NCBI GenBank assembly: GCA_913775525.1
Contig: CAJYLH010000017.1
Span: 1-64,000 of the forward strand
Direction of reading: 5' to 3'
DNA from: an uncultured Chryseobacterium sp.
GTDB lineage: Bacteria; Bacteroidota; Bacteroidia; Flavobacteriales; Weeksellaceae
DNA: 64,000 bases
Position numbers and translations under genes: made by a program. This document shows, piece after piece, positions 45,107-53,365 of the stretch; within the stretch, counting starts at the first letter, position 1, and every line of letters begins with the position of its first letter. Under the pieces are notes generated by a model that made no database searches, was not told where the DNA came from, and worked only from the letters and a program-made list of their open reading frames with translations.

Positions 45107-46729
45107 ATGTTAACAGTATCTAACTTATCTTTACAATTCGGGAAAAGAGTTCTCTTTGATGAAGTAAACATTATGTTTACCAAAGGAAACTGCTACGGGA
45201 TTATCGGAGCAAATGGTGCAGGAAAATCTACATTCCTTAAAATATTAACAGGGAAGCAGGATCCGACGACAGGGCATGTATCGCTGGAGCCGGGAAAAAG
45301 AATGTCGGTACTGGAGCAGGATCACTTTGCTTATGACCAATACAACGTTCTTGAAGCGGTTCTGAGAGGAAATAAGAAGTTATTTGAGATAAAAGAAGAA
45401 ATGGACGCTTTATACGCCAAAGAAGATTTCTCTGATGAGGACGGGATCAAGGCTGGCGAATTAGGGGTTATTTATGATGAAATGGGTGGATGGACTGCTG
45501 AATCTGATGCACAGACCATGCTTTCCAATGTAGGAATTAAAGATGATATGCACTGGCAGATGATGAGCGAACTGGAGAATAAGGACAAAGTAAAGGTCCT
45601 TCTGGCCCAGGCGCTTTTCGGTAATCCGGATGTACTGATCCTGGATGAGCCTACCAACGACCTTGACATCGAAACCATTTCATGGCTGGAAGACTTCCTT
45701 GCGGATTATGAGAATACGGTGATCGTAGTATCCCACGACCGTCACTTCCTGGATACCGTATGTACCCATATCGGTGACCTTGATTATGCAAAACTGAACC
45801 TGTATACCGGTAACTACTCTTTCTGGTACCAGGCTTCCCAGCTGGCCACCAAACAAAGGGCACAGGCCAATAAAAAAGCGGAAGAAAAGAAAAAAGAACT
45901 TCAGGATTTCATTGCGCGATTCAGTTCCAACGTAGCGAAAGCCAAACAGGCTACCGCAAGAAAGAAAATGATCGACAAGCTGAATATTGACGATATCAAA
46001 CCTACTTCCAGAAGGTACCCTGCCATTATCTTTGAAATGGAAAGAGAAGCGGGAGATCAGATTCTGGATGTCAAAGGTCTTCAGAAAACAAAAGATGGAG
46101 AACTGTTGTTCTCGAACATCGATTTAAACCTTAAAAAAGGGGATAAAGTTGCGGTACTGTCCAAGAATTCACTGGCAATTACGGAATTTTTCGAAATTCT
46201 TGCTGGAAACGTTGCAGCAGACAAAGGAAATGTTGCCTGGGGTGTTACCACGACTCAGTCACATATGCCTCTAGACAACACCCATTTCTTCCAGGAAGAT
46301 TTAAGCCTGGTAGACTGGCTGAGACAGTTTACGAAAAATGATGAAGAACGTCATGAAGAATTTATGAGGGGATTCCTGGGAAGAATGCTTTTCTCAGGGG
46401 ATGAAGCGTTAAAATCATGTAAAGTTCTTTCAGGGGGTGAAAAAATGAGATGTATGTTCAGCAGGATGATGCTTCAGAAAGCCAATGTCCTGTTGCTGGA
46501 TGAACCTACCAACCACCTGGACCTTGAAAGTATCACGACCCTGAACAACTCATTGTCCAACTTCAAAGGAAACCTTTTACTGGCCTCCCATGACCACGAA
46601 ATGTTATCCACAGTGTGTAACAGGATCATTGAACTGACACCTAAAGGAATCATCGACAGGGAAATGACCTACGATGAATACCTTGCTGATAAAAAAGTAA
46701 AAGAACTGAAGGAAAAGATGTATTCTTAA
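45107..46729 (+). CDS. ABC-F family ATPase (YbiT/YkpA-like) with asymmetric ATP sites
   Basis: A 540-residue cytosolic ABC-F protein, a group that works on ribosomes in translation or antibiotic protection; no transmembrane segments. NBD1 has a normal Walker A (GANGAGKST at 34-42) and Walker B (LILDEPTNDLD), but its signature is degenerate (MSELENKDKVK instead of LSGGxxxR). NBD2 has a degenerate Walker A (VLSKNSLAITEFFEI) but an intact signature (LSGGEKMRC) and Walker B (LLLDEPTNHLD). The charged linker near 250-300 is long. Complementary loss means only one composite ATP site is canonical. Confidence 0.93.
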   Translation: MLTVSNLSLQFGKRVLFDEVNIMFTKGNCYGIIGANGAGKSTFLKILTGKQDPTTGHVSLEPGKRMSVLEQDHFAYDQYNVLEAVLRGNKKLFEIKEEMDALYAKEDFSDEDGIKAGELGVIYDEMGGWTAESDAQTMLSNVGIKDDMHWQMMSELENKDKVKVLLAQALFGNPDVLILDEPTNDLDIETISWLEDFLADYENTVIVVSHDRHFLDTVCTHIGDLDYAKLNLYTGNYSFWYQASQLATKQRAQANKKAEEKKKELQDFIARFSSNVAKAKQATARKKMIDKLNIDDIKPTSRRYPAIIFEMEREAGDQILDVKGLQKTKDGELLFSNIDLNLKKGDKVAVLSKNSLAITEFFEILAGNVAADKGNVAWGVTTTQSHMPLDNTHFFQEDLSLVDWLRQFTKNDEERHEEFMRGFLGRMLFSGDEALKSCKVLSGGEKMRCMFSRMMLQKANVLLLDEPTNHLDLESITTLNNSLSNFKGNLLLASHDHEMLSTVCNRIIELTPKGIIDREMTYDEYLADKKVKELKEKMYS

Positions 46730-46752
46730 TCCTGAATTCTTGAAATGTACAG

Positions 46753-46776
46753 AACCTCAAAAATATTTTTGAGGTT
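46753..46776 (+). terminator. Terminator of the ABC-F gene
   Basis: AACCTCAAAAAT and ATTTTTGAGGTT form a perfect dyad followed by TTTTTATG. It lies 24 bases after the stop codon. Confidence 0.85.
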
Positions 46777-46839
46777 TTTTTATGTCTTATGTCGTGATCT
46801 TATGTATTTCTTTTGTTTATCTTAGAATAAAATTAAAGT

Positions 46840-48216
46840 ATGAAAAACATATTGCTGCTGATCATCTTTACTGTGTTTTCCGGGGGTGTACATGCCCAGG
46901 AAAATGATGTCCGTTACCAGCCAAAACCCTATGTTGAAATCAGGCATCCCGAATGGTCTAAGAACGCAACGATTTATGAAGTCAATATCAGGCAATATAC
47001 CCGGGAAGGGACTTTCAAAGCTTTTGAAAAACATCTTCCGCGGCTGAAGAAAATGGGTATCGATATTATCTGGCTGATGCCCATCCACCCGATCGGAGAG
47101 CTTAACCGGAAAGGTACTCTGGGCAGCTACTATTCTGTAAAGGATTTTAAAGGTATCAATCCTGATTTCGGTACTTTAAAGGATTTTAAAAACCTGGTCC
47201 GCAAAATACACAGTATGGGAATGTACGTGATCATCGACTGGGTGGGGAATCATTCCGCATGGGACAATCCCCTGACCAAAGAGCATCCGAACTGGTATAC
47301 AAAGACCCGGGAGGGAAATTTCCAGCCCACGCCATGGTATGACTGGGATGATGTGATTGATTTTGATTACAATAACCCTGCTTTCAGGAAATATATGACT
47401 GAGGCCCTCAAATACTGGGTTTCTGAAACGGATATAGACGGCTACCGGTGTGATGTTGCAGGATTTATCCCTGTTGATTTCTGGGACAATGCCAGAACAG
47501 AACTGGATCAGTTAAAACCTGTCTTCATGCTTGCCGAATGGGAATCGAGGGATCTGTATAAAAAATCTTTTGACATGACGTATTCATGGACGCTCTGGGA
47601 CAAAATGAAACAGGCCACCATTGAAAAGAAAGGCGCTCCGGCACTGTTTGAATATATGGCCCATGATGTCAACAGTTTCCCTTACGATTCGTACCGGATG
47701 ACCTTTACCGATAATCATGATAAAAATTCATGGGAAGGAAATCAGTTTTCTAATTTCGGAGACGGGCTTGAAGCCGCCATGGTCTTTTGCAGCACTGTCA
47801 ATGGAATGCCATTGGTGTACAGCGGTCAGGAAGCCGGTCTGGACAGGAGCCTTGCTTTTTTTGAAAAGGATCCGATTGTCTGGAAAGATCATAAATTTGC
47901 CGGTATTTATGAAACTTTATTCAAACTCAAACATACCAATCAGGCACTGTGGAACGGCCATTGGGGCGGCGAAATGGAACGGGTTCATAATGACAACATG
48001 AATCATGTGCTCACCTTTTACAGAGAAAAAAACGGAGATGCAGTAATGACCGTCATCAATTTTTCCGGTCAGGATGCAAAGGTGAATCTGGATACAAAAT
48101 ATTTTAAAAATACTTACAAAGAACTGTTTTCCGGTACGCCCTACATCATATCAGGAAACGAAACTTCTATGAAACTTAAACCGTGGGAATACAGGGTTCT
48201 GGTTAAGACAAAATAA
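46840..48216 (+). CDS. Exported alpha-amylase family (GH13) glycoside hydrolase
   Basis: A 458-residue GH13 enzyme with a signal peptide (to about residue 19, GGVHAQE), so periplasmic or extracellular. Catalytic residues are visible: the nucleophile in DGYRCDVAGF, the acid Glu in FMLAEWESRD and the third Asp in FTDNHDKNSW. Region I DWVGNHSAWD and the barrel start ATIYEVNIRQYTREGTF are present. It should cleave alpha-1,4-glucans such as starch or maltodextrins. It could feed the cytosolic GH77 enzyme encoded at 8892-11543. Confidence 0.93.
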   Translation: MKNILLLIIFTVFSGGVHAQENDVRYQPKPYVEIRHPEWSKNATIYEVNIRQYTREGTFKAFEKHLPRLKKMGIDIIWLMPIHPIGELNRKGTLGSYYSVKDFKGINPDFGTLKDFKNLVRKIHSMGMYVIIDWVGNHSAWDNPLTKEHPNWYTKTREGNFQPTPWYDWDDVIDFDYNNPAFRKYMTEALKYWVSETDIDGYRCDVAGFIPVDFWDNARTELDQLKPVFMLAEWESRDLYKKSFDMTYSWTLWDKMKQATIEKKGAPALFEYMAHDVNSFPYDSYRMTFTDNHDKNSWEGNQFSNFGDGLEAAMVFCSTVNGMPLVYSGQEAGLDRSLAFFEKDPIVWKDHKFAGIYETLFKLKHTNQALWNGHWGGEMERVHNDNMNHVLTFYREKNGDAVMTVINFSGQDAKVNLDTKYFKNTYKELFSGTPYIISGNETSMKLKPWEYRVLVKTK

Positions 48217-48439
48217 TTAAAGAGACTGCTAAGCTGATGTATATAATGTTATCCTGACTGAAATCGTTTCGTTATAGCCCAATCCATTCACATTAAAACA
48301 GTTAACGATCTGAGCATTTAAGCATTTACAATATCAGCCAAAGAAAAGCAATTACTGTATGTTCTTAACCTGATTGTTAAAAAGCACCAGACAGGCTAAC
48401 ATAGCCTTCTGAAACAAATGAAAGCAAAAAAAATTTCCC

Positions 48440-48447
48440 TATTTTTG
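48440..48447 (+). promoter_or_regulatory. -7 element placed at the recJ start (possible leaderless mRNA)
   Basis: TATTTTTG ends five bases before the recJ ATG. With the usual 4-7 base distance to the transcription start, the mRNA would begin at or next to the start codon. The -33 position reads ATG in place of TTG. The rest of the 235-base gap after the amylase gene shows nothing else. Confidence 0.4.
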
Positions 48448-48451
48448 TGAA

Positions 48452-50164
48452 ATGAGTCAAAAATGGATTTACAAGCCTGAACCCGATGAGGAAATCGTGG
48501 ATGGACTAAGTTCGTCACTTGGTTTTGGAACTTTTGAATCTAAACTTCTCGTACTCAGAGGAATTGATAATTATCAAAAGGCCCGGGAGTTTTTCAAGCC
48601 GAACTTAACCGACATCCACAATCCATTCCTGATGGCAGATATGCAGAAGGCTGTTGAACGCATTGCTACTGCCATCGAAAACGGAGAAAAAATACTGATT
48701 TACGGAGATTATGATGTGGACGGCACCACTGCCGTAGCCCTAGTATACCTTTACCTCAGCAAAATTGTCCAGAAAAAATACCTGGATTTTTATATTCCTG
48801 ACCGGAATTCCGAAGGATATGGTATTTCAACAGAAGGCATCGATTTTGCCCGTGACAACGGATTTTCTCTGATCATTGCGCTTGACTGCGGCATCAAGGC
48901 GATTGATATGATTAATTATGCGAAGGAATCCGGAATTGATTTCATCATTTGCGACCATCACCTTCCGGGAGAGGAAATTCCCGATGCCGTTGCCGTTCTG
49001 GATCCTAAGCGGACAGACTGCCGGTATCCTTTCAAAGAGCTTTCCGGATGCGGAGTCGGTTTCAAGCTCTGCCAGGGACTGAATACCATTTACAGGATTC
49101 CGGAAGCTGAACTGTTTGAACTGACGGACCTCCTTGCTATTTCCATTGCCGCCGATATCGTATCCATGACCGGTGAGAACCGTGTACTGGCTAAGATGGG
49201 CCTGAAAACACTCAGAAAAACCCGCAATCTCGGACTGAGGCTGCTGATTCCGGACGATAAGCTTTCTCATTTTGAGATTTCCAATATTGTTTTTGAAATC
49301 GCCCCAAAAATCAATGCTGCCGGGAGGATTTCCCACGGCAAGGCTGCTGTTGAACTGATGGTTTCCGATAACCTGAAACACGCGCATCAGATCGTTAGCG
49401 ACATTATGGACCTGAATGATGAGAGGCGTGAGCTGGATATGAATTCCACCCTGTCTGCGCTGAACCAGATCATTGAATCCCAACAGGAAAGCCGGCTGAC
49501 CACCATTGTATACCACCCCGAATGGAACAAAGGTGTTATCGGCATCGTTGCTTCAAGGCTTATTGAAACCTATTACCGCCCTACCCTTGTTTTTACGGAC
49601 GGAAATAATGGCGAAATGGTGGCTTCAGCAAGATCTGTTGCCGACTTTGATGTGCACGAAGCGCTGGACCTGTGTTCAGAATACTTCCTGAAATTCGGCG
49701 GACACCATGCTGCTGCAGGATTATCTATGGAAAAGGAGAAATTTGAGGCATTCAAGGAAAAGTTTGAACGGATTGTATCAGAAAAGATCAAAGACCATCA
49801 GAAAGAACCTTCGATTACCATTGATTCGGAAATCCATATTGATGAGATCAACCGGGAGTTCATTAATTTCCACAGGAAACTGGCTCCTTTCGGACCGCAC
49901 AATATGAAGCCGATCCTGGCTTTGACCAGGCAAAAAGTTTCCGGGTATATCAAAACCATGGGGAAAGACAACAATCACCTGAAGTTTTATATCAAGCAGG
50001 AATCTACGGGAAGGAATATTGAATGCGTAGGTTTCAAGCTCGGTCAGTTTGCCGACGATTTCAGGACCAAGAGTTTCGACCTTGTCTTTACCCTGGAAGA
50101 AAACCACTGGAAAGGCAATGTGACCCATTACCTTAACATCAAGGATGTGAGGTTCAGGGATTAA
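48452..50164 (+). CDS. recJ: Single-stranded-DNA-specific exonuclease RecJ
   Basis: A 570-residue 5'-3' ssDNA exonuclease used in recombination and mismatch repair. DHH-family motifs are complete: YGDYDVDGTT (motif I), ICDHHLPGEEIPDA (DHH), PKINAAGRISHG, ASRLIETYYRPT, and GGHHAAAGLSM (DHHA1). The C-terminal OB-like region runs to 570. Length is typical. Confidence 0.96.
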   Translation: MSQKWIYKPEPDEEIVDGLSSSLGFGTFESKLLVLRGIDNYQKAREFFKPNLTDIHNPFLMADMQKAVERIATAIENGEKILIYGDYDVDGTTAVALVYLYLSKIVQKKYLDFYIPDRNSEGYGISTEGIDFARDNGFSLIIALDCGIKAIDMINYAKESGIDFIICDHHLPGEEIPDAVAVLDPKRTDCRYPFKELSGCGVGFKLCQGLNTIYRIPEAELFELTDLLAISIAADIVSMTGENRVLAKMGLKTLRKTRNLGLRLLIPDDKLSHFEISNIVFEIAPKINAAGRISHGKAAVELMVSDNLKHAHQIVSDIMDLNDERRELDMNSTLSALNQIIESQQESRLTTIVYHPEWNKGVIGIVASRLIETYYRPTLVFTDGNNGEMVASARSVADFDVHEALDLCSEYFLKFGGHHAAAGLSMEKEKFEAFKEKFERIVSEKIKDHQKEPSITIDSEIHIDEINREFINFHRKLAPFGPHNMKPILALTRQKVSGYIKTMGKDNNHLKFYIKQESTGRNIECVGFKLGQFADDFRTKSFDLVFTLEENHWKGNVTHYLNIKDVRFRD

Positions 50165-50271
50165 ATAGAAATCAATGACACCAATCCCGATTTGTGGATT
50201 ATATTAAAATATTAATCTGTATTGATTAAAACGATTAGCGTTTTATCGGAATACAGCCTCCTATCAGACCC

Positions 50272-50856
50272 ATGAAAAAAATCGGTTTATTTTTCGGATC
50301 CTTCAATCCTATCCATATCGGCCACCTTATTCTGGCCAATTATATCCTGGAAAATTCAGACATGGATGAGCTGTGGTTTGTGGTAAGCCCGCAGAATCCT
50401 TTTAAAGATAAGAAGACCCTGCTCAGCGATCATAACAGGCTTGACATGGTTCAGCTTGCGGTTAAGAACTATCCGAATATGCGGGCGTCCAATATCGAGT
50501 TTTCTTTACCAAAGCCCAGCTATACTGTAGATACACTGACCTACCTTCATGAAAAATATCCTGATCACTCTTTCAGCCTGATTATGGGTGAAGATAACCT
50601 CAGCAGCCTGCATAAATGGAAGAATGCAGATCGCCTTGTGGAAAACCACCACATTATCGTTTATCCAAGACTATCGGAAGGACCTAAAACAGAGTCGGCA
50701 TGCAGCAATCACAGTAATATTTCGCTGATTGAAGCCCCGGTGATCGAATTATCGGCCACGGAAATACGGGCCATGATCCGGGAAGGAAAGAATGTAAGGC
50801 CGATGCTGCCGCCGGAAGTCTTCGAATATTTGGACGGAAGCAGTTTTTATAAGTAA
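50272..50856 (+). CDS. nadD: Nicotinate-nucleotide adenylyltransferase
   Basis: A 194-residue nucleotidyltransferase that converts nicotinate mononucleotide to deamido-NAD in NAD synthesis. The N-terminal FFGSFNPIHIGHLILANY contains the nucleotide-binding HIGH-type motif; SPQNPFKDKK and the C-terminal ELSATEIRAMIREGKN (the (S/T)-x-IR motif) complete the family pattern. 107 bases separate it from recJ; likely a short operon with recJ and the DUF3817 gene. Confidence 0.95.
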   Translation: MKKIGLFFGSFNPIHIGHLILANYILENSDMDELWFVVSPQNPFKDKKTLLSDHNRLDMVQLAVKNYPNMRASNIEFSLPKPSYTVDTLTYLHEKYPDHSFSLIMGEDNLSSLHKWKNADRLVENHHIIVYPRLSEGPKTESACSNHSNISLIEAPVIELSATEIRAMIREGKNVRPMLPPEVFEYLDGSSFYK

Positions 50857-50920
50857 TTTTACACCAAAAGGGTTTAAGCGGAAAAATAGTTTCAGCTCCT
50901 CAAACTTTAATTCTGCCATT

Positions 50921-51259
50921 ATGAATTTCATCGAAAAATTTTTCTCAAAATATCCACAGGAAAAAGTGATCAAATGGTTTAAGCAGATTTGTCTTGCAGA
51001 AGCCGTTTCCTGGTTTTTCCTATTTACCGCAATGACCTGGATACGGATAGAACCCAATGGAGTATTACCGATTATTTACATCAGTACAATCGGCAGCATT
51101 CATGGATTCTTCTTTTCACTTTATCTTCTGCTTTTACCCTCGATAAGAAAAATCTATCTCTGGGATGATGAAGACAGTGTTTTCTCATTGATTGCAGCCT
51201 TCTTCCCTTTTGCAACGATCTGGATCGATAAAAGTCTGGCCCGCTTTGACAGAGAGTAA
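50921..51259 (+). CDS. DUF3817 membrane protein
   Basis: A 112-residue protein with about three transmembrane segments (near 25-45, 52-72 and 78-100) and the DUF3817 pattern (RIEPNGVLPIIYISTIGSIHG ... FFPFATIWIDKSL). Function unknown. It is 64 bases after nadD and ends at a bidirectional terminator. Confidence 0.85.
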   Translation: MNFIEKFFSKYPQEKVIKWFKQICLAEAVSWFFLFTAMTWIRIEPNGVLPIIYISTIGSIHGFFFSLYLLLLPSIRKIYLWDDEDSVFSLIAAFFPFATIWIDKSLARFDRE

Positions 51260-51288
51260 ATAAAAAGGACCGGAAAGGTCCTTTTTAT
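51260..51288. terminator. Bidirectional terminator
   Basis: ATAAAAAGGACC, a 5-base loop and GGTCCTTTTTAT. It serves the converging DUF3817 and lipoprotein genes. Confidence 0.9.
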
Positions 51289-51297
51289 GTTAAATGA

Positions 51298-53079
51298 TTA
51301 CAGATCCCTTTTAACGTGTCCGGTTGCCGTGAGCGTATGGCTTCCGGATGTGTTCGTATAGGTACCGTTAACGGTAAAATCAATGTAATCCCCTACCGTT
51401 CCGAAGGAACTTATGTTAATCATCATATTTCCGTTACCCGGAAGAATATCTGCTCCTGCAACTACTATTAAATAATCGGTAGTAAAAGTTGCTGCAGCTC
51501 CCAGCATATTGTTCTGTACAATGGAAAAATACGGACCGGCAGGATTCATTGAGCTTATTTTCAGCTGCTTTACAGGAATGTTGGGTGACGAGGAGGTTAA
51601 CCCTGACCATTTTGCATCAAAGGATCCTAATACGGTAACTATAGTTTGATTATCTATTTTGTAGCTAATGAATTCACTTGTAGAATTGCATACGGTAATA
51701 TTGCCTAAGTTCATCAGGTTAGCGGTAGCCGTAAATGTAACTTCATTAGTCGTCTGCAAATTATTGATATCAAGTCCTTCATAAGTAAACTGCGGATTTC
51801 CTGTACAGGAATAGGTATTGAAAGTGAAGTTGCCAGCGTTATCAACAGGAACCGACATATACTGGAAGAAGTTTCCGGCTCCGCCAGTTTTAAACACTAC
51901 ATAACCATCTGTTACATTCGCATTCGCACAGGTTTTCAGACTTCCCTTAATTGTATAAAGCAGTGAAGGTGGTGTCGGTAATAGGATATCCGGTAACACA
52001 ATAGTACTTCCGGCTGTAAAGGGGCCTATATTAGCCGTATAGATCACAACATGGCAAGCGTCATATACTTTTAACGTAAGTATTTCCCCTGCCGGTACAA
52101 TGCCGGATACCATCCCGGTATTATCTGTGCTGCCATACACTTCATAAGCCTGCGACATTCTTTTTAATGTTACTACAACATTCGATAAAGCCTGTCCGGA
52201 AGAGGTTTTAACATGAACTTTAACAGTGGCCTGAGGAAACTGTATATCACAGTTCCACCATGAAAAATGGTTTACAGCTCCCACATATGCATTTCCGACT
52301 TTTGATGCAGTTCCTTCTTCATTCCACATCCCTGTTGTTTCATTATATGACCAAAGCGGAATAGTGGCAGGTGAATTTGACATTTGTGTGGCATCAATAG
52401 GAACAGTAATTTCAGCAGTATGCCCGTTGGCAATCTGAAGGTTCTGTCCCGAGCTCCCCGTCAATTGCACATGCAGCATCCCGAAGGTTTCCATTACCCT
52501 TGCATTTCCTGTTGCATTGGTAGCCAAAAAGGATCCCGGCATCAGTTCGTTAAGATAGGTATTGGATGGTGCAAGATGATACAGTGATACCTTTACGTTT
52601 CCCGAATAAGCATTTCCGTTAGCATCTTTAAAACTTCCGTCAAATTTTACTTGGGTGCCGTCTGGCAGAGCAACTGTAGAAGCAGAACCTGCAGAAACTG
52701 CTGCCGTTGTAGTAACGGGGATCATCATGATGTTAATCCGGTTCATTCCATCTGTAGGAACCATTACCCTTGATGCATTCACATATCCTGCTTTCGTCAC
52801 TTTTACATGGGCAAAATTTTCACTGACCGATACATTCTTGAAAACAAATAACCCTTTGTTGTCAGTAGTGACTGTATTTGATCCGATACTAACCGTAGCA
52901 CCGGAAACAGGCATTCCGCCGGTATCCAGAACTACACCCTGAAAATTCTTCTGAACCGCATTACCGAAATTATAGCTTGATCCCGGATTTGATTCCTCTT
53001 CGGGAGATTCTGAGAGATATCCGTCTTTACAGGAGAATACAAGCAATAAAAGCAATAATAATAAGTAGTTTTTCTTCAT
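51298..53079 (-). CDS. Surface lipoprotein with carboxypeptidase-regulatory-like domains
   Basis: A 593-residue protein with a lipoprotein signal (LLLLLLLVFSC, lipidated Cys at about 17, followed by KDG, a residue set resembling the Bacteroidota surface-export signal). Residues about 45-125 form a CarboxypepD_reg-like domain (GVVLDTGGMPVSGATVSIGS, TTDNKGLFVFKNVSV); the rest is a chain of beta domains, with a second regulatory-like domain near 295-370 (VHVKTSSGQALSNVVVTL). No catalytic site. Probably exposed on the outer membrane. Function unknown. Confidence 0.8.
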   Translation of the reverse strand: MKKNYLLLLLLLLVFSCKDGYLSESPEEESNPGSSYNFGNAVQKNFQGVVLDTGGMPVSGATVSIGSNTVTTDNKGLFVFKNVSVSENFAHVKVTKAGYVNASRVMVPTDGMNRINIMMIPVTTTAAVSAGSASTVALPDGTQVKFDGSFKDANGNAYSGNVKVSLYHLAPSNTYLNELMPGSFLATNATGNARVMETFGMLHVQLTGSSGQNLQIANGHTAEITVPIDATQMSNSPATIPLWSYNETTGMWNEEGTASKVGNAYVGAVNHFSWWNCDIQFPQATVKVHVKTSSGQALSNVVVTLKRMSQAYEVYGSTDNTGMVSGIVPAGEILTLKVYDACHVVIYTANIGPFTAGSTIVLPDILLPTPPSLLYTIKGSLKTCANANVTDGYVVFKTGGAGNFFQYMSVPVDNAGNFTFNTYSCTGNPQFTYEGLDINNLQTTNEVTFTATANLMNLGNITVCNSTSEFISYKIDNQTIVTVLGSFDAKWSGLTSSSPNIPVKQLKISSMNPAGPYFSIVQNNMLGAAATFTTDYLIVVAGADILPGNGNMMINISSFGTVGDYIDFTVNGTYTNTSGSHTLTATGHVKRDL

Positions 53080-53286
53080 ATAAAATTTATTTAAGTTTTC
53101 CCTAAAGTAAGAATAATCATTATAGCCTAACCTGATTTCTAAATTATTTATATACTCATGTAATATTTCGCCGCTTACAATTGTCTTTTCAGTAGACCAT
53201 TATCAATAGCAAATTTTTTAATCTAAAATTTATGTTCTGAAAATCAACAACTTGATTCAATCACTAAATATTTTAAGTACTTTGTA

Positions 53287-53318
53287 TTGCATGATACTAA
53301 AATTAATATATATCTTTG
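53287..53318 (+). promoter_or_regulatory. Promoter of the outer-membrane barrel gene
   Basis: TTG (53287-53289), a 21-base spacer and a perfect TATCTTTG (53311-53318). The predicted RNA start near 53325 lies after the first in-frame ATG at 53252, so the real start codon is further downstream (53366). The rest of the 286-base gap shows nothing else. Confidence 0.75.
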
Positions 53319-53365
53319 CAATGTTAGATAATAAAAAATACAAGCTATTAAATAGATTTACAATC

